Shown here in pieces: positions 51,188-62,617 of a stretch of DNA of 64,000 nt (the first letter of the stretch is position 1; every line of letters begins with the position of its first letter). Made by a program: the position numbers and the translations under genes. The notes under the pieces were generated by a model, which had not been told where the DNA came from, made no database searches, and was given only the letters and a program-made list of their open reading frames with translations. The DNA is from Hippasteria phrygiana (taxonomy: Eukaryota > Echinodermata > Asteroidea > Valvatida > Goniasteridae): positions 372,001 through 436,000 of the forward strand of contig JAZGUH010000001.1 of assembly GCA_037893225.1 (NCBI GenBank). The letters run 5' to 3'.

Positions 51188-52304
51188 TATTTGCAATTTT
51201 ATGCATAAAAAAATGAGCCCGAAGTAAAAAGTTGCTGGCCGATTCAGGTCTGGATTACTGAATGCTTTACACGATCCATAAATTCTAAACTTTGAGAACC
51301 ACTGTATTTACACTGCCGGTTGCTTTATATTTTCTTCTAAATTATAACGTACATGTAGGCCTACATGTACAATGTACATGTATTAACGAAAAAACACCCT
51401 TTTCTATTTTGGACATATCTGCAACTCTCCACACATCTGAGGCACACAAAGAATTATTTCCGTCTGCAAATAATTCAACATTAGTAAAGGAAACATATAA
51501 ATGTGGCCGAGGTTTTCTCGTTTGATGTCTCATTCAAATGTGAATACCTTTTGTGTATTGCTCGGGGGAAAAAAGCAATTTAAAAATGTGCACATGTAGC
51601 CACAATCATGGGTACAGCTTTTTTGGGCATCCGTGTTATAAACAACATTTTGAAAAACAATGATGTAAACATTATTTGAGATTACACACAAATCGGTCAT
51701 CCAGCTTTATGCCAACTTGGAATAAAAAGTGCTCTAAGTGTGGCAAATCCTAATTTTTCAAAGAGCTACATGTATTCAGCATTGCTCTGTCGTTCATAAT
51801 GGTGTCTTTGTAACAAAAAGTGTACCCATGATTGTGGCTGTGCACAAAAACAAATAATTTTCCAGGTGAAACTAAAAAAAGTTTAGGCAGGGCATGGGCA
51901 GGGCTACATGTAAATGTTTGTATTTTGCGGTAACAGTAACTGTTTATCCTCATCACAGCTCTTTCTTTGAGATCCTGTTACCAATTAGGACACCCTGCTA
52001 GAGTAAACCCTGTTTCAATAGTCAGTGGCAATTTGTCAACTCAATGTAATTGGATTTGTTTGCATTTTAAACAAAACCATCTGAAGTCAAATGCTTGATA
52101 CACAAGAAAGACTTATAAATGTAAATGTGACCCACTCTGCAAAAAGGGCAATTATGTTGCAAAATGTGAAAATAGTGTTTCATATAGGTTGTAGGTTCTC
52201 TCTTTTGTGGGTAAATTATTGTTTTATCTAAATGTATTTTTATATTTTAAGAAATGCCAATGGAAACAAAATTTCTGTATTTTTATGATGCGGACAATAA
52301 ATGT

Positions 52305-52496
52305 CCAATCCAATCCAATCCAATCCAATCCAATCCAATCCAATCCAATCCAATCCAATCCAATCCAATCCAATCCAATCCAATCCAATCCAATCCAATC
52401 CAATCCAATCCAATCCAATCCAATCCAATCCAATCCAATCCAATCCAATCCAATCCAATCCAATCCAATCCAATCCAATCCAATCCAATCCAATCC
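52305..52496 (+). repeat. (CCAAT)n pentanucleotide array, about 38 units
   Basis: Uninterrupted CCAAT repeats over 192 bp. Five-base units leave several frames open on both strands, which explains the long open frames here. Confidence 0.97.
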
Positions 52497-52789
52497 ATAT
52501 AGATGGAAAGGCCATTTTATAAGCTTTCATATGGTATACATGTATGTCCAAGGCCTGTAGCATTCACAAGATATTTGGACATTTGCTTTTTTGTTGTCAA
52601 GAATTTCTTGAAATGACTTAAGGAAAAACAAGCCATTCAAAAAAACAAAAAACAAAGCAATAGATTGAAGCACTCGACAAAAACACATTCTTTTTCCAAC
52701 TTTATTCACTGAAATCAAAGATTTTGGTTACGAACTAGAATAATATAGGTATCAAAGATGCAAACAATTCCCTCTCTCAAAAATAACTT

Positions 52790-53083
52790 AAAATTCGTCA
52801 CACAATCCACAAGGGAAACTGACTAGGTAAATTTGAATACATTTTCAAAGTGAACAAAGAAACTGGCACGAGCGGGATTCGAACCTGCGACCTCCGAGTT
52901 ACCGTACCGGCGCTCTACCAACTGAGCTATCTTGCCCTATGTTGGCGGTCTCCCAAATTGTCAGTATCTTTGTTCGAGTGGGCGCTAGTCAGAAGTCATA
53001 AACCCAGAATGCCGTGTAGCCAGGGATCACACCCAATTTTACGATACAACCTGGGAAGCGACATTGTGGAGATCACTCAATGT
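52790..53083 (-). mobile_element. tRNA-derived SINE, 294 bp, with 13-bp target duplication
   Basis: Flanked by TCAAAAATAACTT at 52777-52789 and 53084-53096. The minus strand has pol III-like boxes: TAGCTCAGTTGGTAGAGCGC (A) and GGTTCGAATCC (B). The anticodon and acceptor regions do not fold as a functional tRNA. A long target duplication points to LINE-type retroposition. Confidence 0.88.
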
Positions 53084-53194
53084 TCAAAAATAACTTGTTT
53101 GAAGAATTTTTCACCCTCTTCACATAGAACGGCCCATTACGTGTAAAAGCATACAGTGACTTAGGTGCCCTTTTTGCAGAGCGGGTCACAAATA

Positions 53195-54700
53195 TTTTTG
53201 AACATACATGTACATACACATGTACCATGCAGGTCACTGTAAAAAGAGCTTTTATTACCGGGCAGTTTATCAAATTGTCAGTTTCGTGTACAACATCAGC
53301 CACACATCCTCCCTGATTACATGGAGGTCAAAAATGTCATCCTTGATTTAGCCATGAGGAGGGAGATGGATGTGGCTATATGCCAGGATTTATTCAACCT
53401 GCAGTCAGGATATCAGGGTCGGAATTCTGACAAGTAAAGTGTATTCCAGATTATCCAATAAATAAATTCATGGTACGTGGATAGGGAACAAAACAGAATG
53501 TATGTAATTATTCTTTTACAATATGGTTCTTGCTGTAAGCTTGGTCTTACATGTACATGTACATTGTACATGGCCAGAAGGATGTCTGGGTGTCTAGTTT
53601 TGATTTTTGGACAATTTGGACACCCTATTTTGTCAGTTCCATGGAAACATATATGCAACTGAGAAATTTGGACACCATATTTTTCAAATCCTGGCTATAA
53701 CCCTCGTTGTACATAAGCACTCTTCTCCTAATGGGGTTTCCGTTTCTGTTGTATGGTGTTTACTGCCAATGTTATAAATTAGCGGTGGGAGAAATCGCAG
53801 ATTTCAAAATCCGGTTATCCTAATTTTATTCAAACGGAATTATAGTTACGATTTCACCAGAAGTTCCCATCTAGCTCATACATGTAGTCATGCCAACAAA
53901 AAAGTGACGAGCGAGGTGCTGCATGAAAAGCCCTCCCAATGACTGGATATATAGTTCTCAGGATTCAGTGACCACTGGGCCTTTACAACAACACTTCACA
54001 ACTGTAAATGTTGGGGGGGGGGGGGGGAATGGATGGGCAGGCTATTCATACAATGTACATGTACATTGTATGCATACCAAGAAGACCACTTGTGAGTGAA
54101 TAACTTTACATACATGTAGTACCATCAGAGACCATGGAGCAAATTGGAGGATGTTCCAGTTGTTTTTGAAAAATCGAAACTGAATAGTGGAATTCCAACC
54201 GAGTGTTAAAAAATCCGGATTTACATCCAATCAGTGCAATCACTATTATAAATTGCATTTGTCATCAACTTTTACGGTACATCTATCAACACATATCATA
54301 CGGCTTGGCAAGATATTGTTACCTCTTAATAACAGCTATCACATGTAATTCCTGGCTCCATCTCAACTCCCCCAGGAACATACACAGAGTCTGAATCAAT
54401 CTCCACAACTACAGCAGGTGTACATGTATTTAAAGGTATGTTGCTTTGGTAATAATCCAAAACCAGGTGTTTAGTTTCAATCTGAAAGCTTGCTGTTTAT
54501 GAGGATTGTACCAGTACATTGTACATGTGTCAATCTCGATCCTGAGAAATACATGTTCTTTCATCTGAAACGCTGTCATCTTTGAGAAAATTGTATCTGA
54601 AGATCTTTAAAACCACCGTGGCTTACTTTAATTCAACAATTGAAATACATGTATAAGCCCATATGAGCGTGCATGATATAACTGTTACGGCCGAATGATT
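53195..54700. other. No gene recognised
   Basis: AT-rich with TACATGTACATTGTACA clusters and a 15-G run at 54013. No coding similarity. Confidence 0.5.
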
Positions 54701-54701
54701 T

Positions 54702-54934
54702 TTAACCCCTTGATCCAGGGTGTTATAATGGGCGCGGCGGGGTACGTGTCGTGTAGGATTGTGCAGCCAAGCAAAATGGACACAAGAGGCTTGTGCAGCC
54801 AAGCGTAACACACACAATAACCATACAATGCACTGCAAATGCAGAAAATGCGTGTACATTTTAGCCGTCATCCGGCCAGGTGGTAATTTTCTATAGACGT
54901 CTATATAAATACATCAGCCGGCTTCAAAGGGTTA
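54702..54934. mobile_element. CCCCTTGAGTAC family, diverged copy
   Basis: Begins TTTAACCCCTTGATCCAGG, carries GTGCAGCCAAGC twice and CATCCGGCCAGGTGG, and ends TTCAAAGGGTTAA. Confidence 0.7.
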
Positions 54935-55734
54935 ACTACTTATTACTCGGATGACGGATTGAGCTCAAACTTTCACAGGTTTGTAAACTTGTTCATATGT
55001 CATGTATGTATGTACAATGTATGTACTACGTTGAATCATGCACGGTATGAAATTCGTCATGCCAGTTCTCTTACTCAATTAAAAACATCACTCAAAACTC
55101 ACTTATTCCATTCATTTGTTTTATAGGCACCTTATTAACTAATTCTGTTTGGTTTTTTTTCGATGTAAAGCGTTGTGATACCACTTGTGTAAGAACGCTA
55201 TATAAATGCCTTAATTATTATTATTATTATATTATTAATTACACGTACACGTATAGTACATGTAAACGTATGACCATCCCATAACTTATAAGATTGAAGC
55301 ATATTATATCAAAGTGTTTAGCCCCTATTGCTGTGGAATTGCCCATCTGCAATTCATCTCTTCCCAGAAATACAAATGTGTCTTAGATTGTTTCCTTTTA
55401 AAAGACGTGTACGTGAGCTCAAAGACTAGGGCAATCTTGTATAATACATGCATGTACTGTTAATGGATCAGATGTGTCACCTACTACCGGTGCATCCACT
55501 CAGAATCAAACGAGGTGAGAATTGGAGGATTTTCTGTCAGAGTGTTGCAGATTCCAGGCAATCCAATTCTCCCATTGATTTTCCACGGAGAGGGCTGCCC
55601 ATAATGTTAATCCCAATGATGATGGTCGAAAAATTAAAAAAACAAGATATAAAAACAAGCATATTAAAAGTTTGTTTTATACCATACACAATGTACATAC
55701 ACGATGTACCTGTACACGTACAATGTACATGAAT

Positions 55735-55975
55735 TAATGGTATGACAGCATTGTCCCCGTTACACCTGACCTGTGTAATTTCCCATATCATTAAAATTCA
55801 CTTCACACTATTTGTTTACTTGTTTGGCAGGTACATGTACTTTGCTATACATAATCAGTCTTGGACATAGAAGGCATTAAAGAATGTGACCTGAATTGCA
55901 AAATCTTATACATGTCAGATGTTTGTAACAGGGACACCAAAATTGGACCCCAACTTGATAGACTAACCCATGGTG
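55735..55975. mobile_element. Diverged copy of the 41303-41574 element
   Basis: Shares TACACCTGACCTGTGTAATT, GGACATAGAAGGCATTAAAG and TGTAACAGGGACACCAAAA. The left terminus is lost. Confidence 0.7.
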
Positions 55976-56975
55976 CAGGCAGTGTTAATACTTTGTGGGA
56001 TTCAACATCTACATATATGTACAATGTACACATGAAATAACAAACCTGTGAAAGTTTCAGCCCAATCCGTCAACCAATGTCATGAGAAAACAGTGACAAA
56101 AATCCTGTTTTAACAGGCATTTTGTGCACATTCATCATGTGTACATGTACAATGTATGTATTTGGATTGTTGTAATCGTAATAAGCCACAGCATATTTAG
56201 AGGTCTTCAGAAACAATATTCTCGAAGATGACAGCATTTCAGTCTTCAGATGTAAATATTTCTGAGGAGAATTGGTACGCATACTTGTAACATTTTTCTA
56301 AACAGTAATCTTTTAGATTGAAACTAATCACATTGGTTTTTGTTTTTTTACTAACGCTACATGTATCATACTTGCACGTACATGCACCTTTAAGAAGGGT
56401 GAAGAGTGCGGTTTACACTAGCTTGGGCAAATGGTATCAAAATTAAATGGGGGAGGGGACACATCAGCACATGACCTTAAAATATTTCACAAGATTTACA
56501 TGTGCACTTCACAAATGTCGGGATGGGCAGCTAGCTATAATGTAAAAAGGGACAAGTGACACCTTAAAAGAGAAAACAAAAGTCTTAAATTTTAAAACAG
56601 ACAAGGTTGGTCTTTTGTTTTCCCAACTGTGGACAAATTACAAATTGTCTTCATTTAGCCTAACATCCTGCCACAACCTCAGAGTCTGCGGACAAGAAAA
56701 AAACTGGGACGACACTTACAAATGTAGGTCAGTATAAACTCAATCAGAGGTGCCAAGCTTCACTGCCAGCATGCAGTGCTTTAGTCAAGACCTGAAAGTC
56801 TAAGACTGAGACAGGGTCTCAAGACCTGCATGTACAGTACATTGCTCATTAAATTATATAGACAGCGTGGAAACTATGGATCCTAACTGCAAGTTTCTAA
56901 TAATGCTCAAGGTGTATGTACATACAATGTATACATAATTCTGCTTGTTTTGAACCATGGACAAATTATGTACAT

Positions 56976-58153
56976 GGGTTATTCCATGAAATTGAGACAC
57001 ACACACATTTTGGCATTCTTTGATTATGTAATTGTTTTTCTTGTTTAAACTAAACTGACTTTAATGGTGATTATGGTATGAACTTGAAGAGTAAAAGGAA
57101 GGCTTTCGAATGATACAAAACATGAGGGCATTATTTGAGATATATTTATGTTTTGTCACCAAGTGTGATGGTGTCCCGGGCTAAATTATGGGGTAATTTT
57201 GTGACATAAAAACTTACAAAATACAAATAGGGTTCAGAGGTTAAAAAAATTTAGTATTTTATTTTCTTTTACATGAGCAGTTAGCAAAAACTGCATGTAA
57301 CTTAACAACAAATCATATTTTCAGTATCTCTTACATCTTTTCTGTTATATGGCTAACAAATCTGTGGTTAGAGAGGTAACGGATGGTGTCCCACTGTTAA
57401 ATTTTGTTACATCCTGCTTGCATGTCTAGCTTTCTTACTTTTCATCAAATGAAGTCTGAATTAAATTTCTTTTCTTTTGTGTGATTACCGTTTTAATAAA
57501 ATTAACTTGTAGAGTCAATATATTGGACTGCCTTTTCAAAATTAGGACAAAATGGACTCGGATGTAACGGTGGTGTCCCACGTTACATCCTAGCAATTTT
57601 GGGAACTTTCTTCCATAATTTATCTGTAAGCAGTATGTGAAATGTCCATGCAACATGATAACAAAGACTTGGAGTACCTCTTTTTAAAAACATAAAAAAG
57701 ACCCCCCTAAATTGGTGTCATGTGTTAGTTTGCCACCCTTGATGGAGCGGTGTCCCATGTTACATCCTTGCAGGCTTGCCAAATCAATTATTACATCAAA
57801 TGTTTTAGCCAACTGTATTTGAGGGGTATGTAAAAGGATAACATTTTCTAACTACCACATACAGATTTGGATGCTTTAACATGATTATTAATGAATTATG
57901 AGCAACATAAACTAAGATGTAACCGGGACACCGTGTCCCTTGTTACATCGTTGATTTATCCATAGTAAGTCTATGGGAGTTCATGTGAAACTCAAGAGAG
58001 AGGACCCTAAACTAAATATTATGTCACAATGAATCTAACCTATGATGAAATAATTGTATAGAATCACATGTGGTGTGACAAATTTATTTCACACCAATTT
58101 AAAATGTTTACCAATATGTCACACATTGTGTCTCAACTTCATGGAATGACCCA
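56976..58153. mobile_element. 1.2-kb TIR element with internal GTGTCCCA..GTTACATCC repeats
   Basis: GGGTTATTCCATGAAATTGA at the left and CAACTTCATGGAATGACCC at the right. GGTGTCCC...GTTACATCC recurs near 57386, 57568, 57751 and 57930, roughly every 180 bp. No conserved protein is seen. Confidence 0.75.
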
Positions 58154-58159
58154 CATGTA

Positions 58160-59125
58160 CATGATAACATTTATCCCCTGGAATTCTTAGCTTCGCCAGG
58201 ACAACACATTTAAACAACATGGATGACAACAGGTCAGCACCTGAAATATTCACAACACTAAAGCTTATATTTTGATTTCACTGCACAGAAAAATCAAGAT
58301 TTTCAGGGACTTCATGAAAAATGGAGACAGTAAAAATCATGACCTTGCCAACGATAGGCCCTAATTGATTTTCAACTAGGATAGATTGCAGTCATATGTG
58401 TACATGTTTATTTACACTGATGTTACCAATTTTAGATCACGGATTTCACAGTCAATAACTAAGTTCCCAGTAGATAGTGTACTTTCTTTATACAATTACA
58501 ATGGTCAAGTTGAGAAAATTTCCAAACCTCTTCCCCATCAGAATGACAAGGTTTACGTTCTCTACATTTAATTTCATTCCGACACTTATTCCCAGTATTT
58601 GACCTACATGTATATAACGAGAGTCTGGAAAGTGAATTCTGGAAACACCAGTGCCATGACGTCCTGCTCTTAAAATGTCCTCGTAGAATAAGCAGTGCCT
58701 GTTTGTGTAAGCTTTCATCATGTCATAATGCACATTTTCATCTAGACCATAATGTACATAGTATACAATGTACACAGTATACATGTACATGTAGTAGCCT
58801 ACAGTATACAATCCCAGGTCAGCCGTAGGGTTCGGCAGTTTCTGTGTAAATTATGTATGTACAGTACAGGGTACAAAACGCACGATTTTGATACTGGTTG
58901 TGCGATATTGCAAAGATCTCTAATTAACATTCAATCAAAATTACAACTGCATGATTGCAAATTACTTGTAACTGGCTTAATTAGCATCTTCAAAAAATAA
59001 AATCAAGGTCAGTGTTGTGTAGCAAATTTGAAATTGAAAAGTACATTACATTGTACATGTATAATTATCTACAATAGGAAAACAATTAATGTTGGGTATT
59101 AGGGCCTATGTATAATATTATGTAC
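58160..59125. other. No gene recognised
   Basis: AT-rich with TACATGTACA clusters near 58760-58800 and 59041-59060. No coding similarity. Confidence 0.5.
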
Positions 59126-59129
59126 ATAT

Positions 59130-59572
59130 GTGACCCGCTTTGCAAAAAGGGCACATAGTCGCTGTATGCTTTTACGAGTTATGGGCCGTTCAATGTGAAG
59201 AGGGTGAAAAATTCTTCAAACAAGTGATTTTGAAGGGAGGGAATTTTTCACATCTTTGATACCTATATTATTCTATTTCATAACCAAAATCTTTGATTTC
59301 AGTGAATAAAGTTGGAAAAAGAATGTGTTTTTGTCGAGTGCTTCTATCTATTGCTTTGCTTTTTGTTTTTTTAAATGGCTTGTTTCTCCTTAAGTCATTT
59401 CAAGAAATTCCTGAAAACAAACATGCAAATTTCCAAATATCTCGTGATTGCAAAATGCTAGAGACCTCAGACATATACCACATGAAAGCTTATAAAATGG
59501 CCTTTCCAGCTATATATAAAACACTATTTTCAAATTTTGCAACATAAGTGCCCTTTTTGCAGAGCGGGTCAC
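59130..59572. mobile_element. GTGACCC MITE, copy 3 (443 bp, target duplication ATAT)
   Basis: Same termini and length as 8066-8509, in the opposite orientation. Flanked by ATAT at 59126-59129 and 59573-59576. Internal sequence is highly similar (AACCAAAATCTTTGATTTCA). Confidence 0.9.
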
Positions 59573-59579
59573 ATATATG

Positions 59580-60485
59580 CACTTATAAGCATGTAATTTT
59601 CATTGAGATAATGCACATTGTACACGTGTTCGACATGTGTTGTGATTCCATTAACTTCCATACAATGTGTCCGTGTTACAGTACATGTACATTGTACGCA
59701 AGAGTTTTTAGGTTCAACACATGTATACCTGTACATTACAGGAATGAGTTAAAGAATGTATCAAGAGCAAAGGACATGCTGCAATTAAGCTTCAGACCAA
59801 AAAATAATAAGACAATTTCACCTTGAGCATGAAGAGCAATTAAGAAAACCCGCTCTGAAAACATATTGCAAATGATAATTTAAAGATGAAATTGATGATG
59901 TGCATGGCCTACAGCAATACGGTTAGATCTACCATTAGAATTGCTTTACATGCATTTGACATTTCACAGCTTGAACCAAAGACCTGGGGTGTTGCATAAA
60001 GCCATTTAGGGGGTGTACATGTACATTGTACAAGGGCCTTTTGTCAGGGAAAACAGCCCCCCCCCCCCCTAAAACTATGAACAGATTGCCAAGTTAAAAC
60101 TCTTACACAGGGTTAAACGTGTATCGACCTCCAAACGTAGACGTCCTATATTGTCCCTCTTTTGTTTGTACTTTTTCGGAAGACCTCCATGTTTTGTACA
60201 CAATCCCAATCGCAGACGTACGCTGGGAATTGCGGACGATATTGTTCTCTCTTGTTCTCCAACATTTTTCGTCCACGGTTTAAATACCCCAACGCCCCCA
60301 TTACTACAAGGGGCATGCATGTAGGCACTCGGGCATGGTTCTATACCATAACTTTTTTTCAGGGGGTCTATAGTACTGTTAATTTTGAAGGTAATCAATT
60401 GTGAAAACAAATTGGAAACTGTTTCAGACTTTTAAATTTTATTGAAAATAATCACTTATATACATGTATTCTCAATTTGTAACTT
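59580..60485. other. No gene recognised
   Basis: An open frame of 111 codons on the minus strand (60075-60410) has no family similarity I can recognise and no splice context. Confidence 0.45.
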
Positions 60486-60489
60486 GATT

Positions 60490-60680
60490 AACCTCTTGAA
60501 TACTCAAGACAGCCATGGCCGCAGTTTGAAAACGACCACCTGACTGGTTACCGCCTATACATGCATTCCTGCATACATGTTTGCTTATTGTTTGCATTAC
60601 GCTGGGCTGCACTGCAGGCCGGCAACCCATATATCCATACCAGCACCTCATTACTAACAGCCGGCCAGAATGGGAGCCGG
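60490..60680. mobile_element. CCAGCCGG subfamily copy
   Basis: AACCTCTTGAATACTC, then CCATGGCCGCAGTTTGAAAA and ACAGCCGGCCAGAATGGG. The central part differs from the other copies. Confidence 0.5.
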
Positions 60681-60851
60681 GTGGTCTCTATGACATTTAC
60701 ACCGTAATCCCAATGGCTCAATTTTCTACGACTTTTACCTACAAATGTGGGAAAAAATAAGACAGATTTATTGGTACACAGACATTGTACATGTACACTA
60801 TTATGTATGCACAAGTCAGTCAGAAGATGGAATGTTTGCGTCGGGGGATGA

Positions 60852-61177
60852 TGTAAATTCGAACAGAGATGTTTGCTCTTTTTGCCCTGTCCCGACTTAA
60901 TATATGAAGCACTGTATACTCATCAGTGCTTTCCAAGAGCCTGTGTGAAAAAATTCACAGGCTTACTCGGGCGGGATTCGAACCCACAACTTCCTGCTTA
61001 CTACTCGAGTAGTTAAGACGTCTGCACTAGTAAGCAGGAAGTCGTGGGTTCAAATCCCGCCCGAGTAAGCCTGTGAATTTTTTCACACAGGCTCTCGGAA
61101 AGCACTGAGTATACAGTACTTCATGTATATTACGTCGGGACAGGGCAAAGAGAAAACATCTCTGTTCTAATTTATGC
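60852..61177. mobile_element. Inverted-repeat element with tRNA-like centre, second copy
   Basis: The left arm GAACAGAGATGTTTGCTC, TTTGCCCTGTCCCGAC and GCCTGTGTGAAAAAATTCAC is mirrored on the right. The centre TACTCGAGTAGTTAAGACGT to GGGTTCAAATCCCGCCCGAG is tRNA-like (61004-61070). The left arm includes a reverse copy of the tRNA 3' half. Confidence 0.85.
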
Positions 61178-61914
61178 ACAATTCATCGGCTCATGGACCC
61201 ATTCTCTTTTGAGCCGATGATGATGAACATCAGATGTACATGTACATGTACCTACATGTAACCAAGGAGGTTTGTGAATTTGCTTGTAGCCTTGTACACA
61301 TACATCTAAGCTTAATTACAATCATATGGCCGCCAGTGTATTATGCTTTTGCACCTAACACTCCAGACTAATCGAACGGGACAAGAGATCAATGCAATGT
61401 CTTAACTTCGCCTCGAAGATCGGGCAATCAGTGCATAAATTTCAAATTGACATTGGGCATGCCAGACAGATCCAGGGTTGCAGAAATGAGGCAGACAGAC
61501 TCAAAGTGGATGTGCAAGTAATACATTGTAGTACATTGTACAACGGAAGGCCATTTCAGGGGCGGATCCAGGATTGTTTGCAGGGGGAGGGGTTCTGAAT
61601 TTTTTCCCGTACATTTGTTTAAAAAAATTCTCAACGTTGGTGGTGCCATTTAGCCTTTGTTTTGTTCTTATCCGTACATGCAAAATAAGACCTTTACGGT
61701 ACCTAGGCGTAGGCCCCTACAAGCAAAAAAAAATATATATAAAAAAAAATAAATTAAAAAAAAAAAAAAAAATTGGCAACAAGTAGGCGAAGGGGGTTTC
61801 GACACCCAAAACCCCCTCTGGAATCCACGCCTGCATTTTCTGATTTTTAGGGGTACATGTACATCCAGAGTTGGGTTCTTGAAATGAAACTCCTGCCCTC
61901 CCTCCACAGTGTTA

Positions 61915-62614
61915 AGCCGTGTCCGCACTGGACTTTCTTTTGGAAGGTTTTACCGAGACGATGGTAAAATGAAAAATGGTCAAATGTGACCACTGTCCGC
62001 ACTTGGACTTTCGACACAGGAAAATTTTACCGAGACCGTGGTAGAAGTAACCGAGCTGTCAATATAACGACTCATGAGGGCGCTTTGCATGACCTTTCCA
62101 CATTGACGCGATTGACCCAAATCACGCGTGCCTTTTCATTTTTCCGGCCGATGTGTACACGCAGGCCTACGTCTTTACATTGTGTAGCACCAATCAAACT
62201 TCCGACTGTATCAATAATAAAATCTGCCATGATTGCGACCAAAAGAGGAACAACACACTGGAATTTGGAAACTTGCCACATATGCACCGCACCGCGGTGA
62301 AACAATGCAAAGCGCATGTGTGGCTTCCCTGTGAAGCATGACCTTGCACTCGGGCCGGATGTACGCTTTCCTGAGCCACTTTTACAGACTCGCACTGTCC
62401 GCACTGGACTTGCATTGTATCGTCTCAGGAAAAGTTACCTGGTCAGTTTTCCTGGGCAGCAGTTGCCCGGTAGAAATAACCGCTGGACTCAGTAAAAGTA
62501 ACTGAGAGGAAAACGTCCTACATTTTTGTAGGCTGTCCGCACTGGACTTAAAATGGTAAAAGTACCCATCGTCTCGGTAAGTTTTACCAAAAAAAGTCCA
62601 GTGCGGACAGGGCT
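61915..62614. mobile_element. 700-bp TIR element, GTGTCCGCACTGGACTTT termini, TTA target duplication
   Basis: AGCCGTGTCCGCACTGGACT at the left mirrors AGTCCAGTGCGGACAGGGCT at the right. TTA flanks both ends (61912-61914, 62615-62617), as in PIF/Harbinger-type elements. GTCCGCACTGGACTT recurs several times inside. No transposase. Confidence 0.85.
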
Positions 62615-62617
62615 TTA

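Larger units (their letters stand above)
52127..53189. mobile_element. GTGACCC MITE, copy 2, with nested insertions
   Basis: Termini GTGACCCACTCTGCAAAAAG and CTTTTTGCAGAGCGGGTCAC, flanked by AAAT at 52123-52126 and 53190-53193. The 444-bp family length is expanded by a (CCAAT)n block with flanking sequence and by a SINE at 52790-53083. Confidence 0.88.

Noticed and set aside
52207..52563. SNPIQ / GLDWI repeat open frames
   Set aside because: Translation of (CCAAT)n on both strands.
60075..60410. Minus-strand open frame of 111 codons
   Set aside because: No recognisable family, no splice-site context and no codon pattern distinguishing it from background.
61004..61070. Functional tRNA gene at the centre of the inverted repeat
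   Set aside because: The D-arm is truncated and the anticodon stem is atypical; it belongs to a repeated element.
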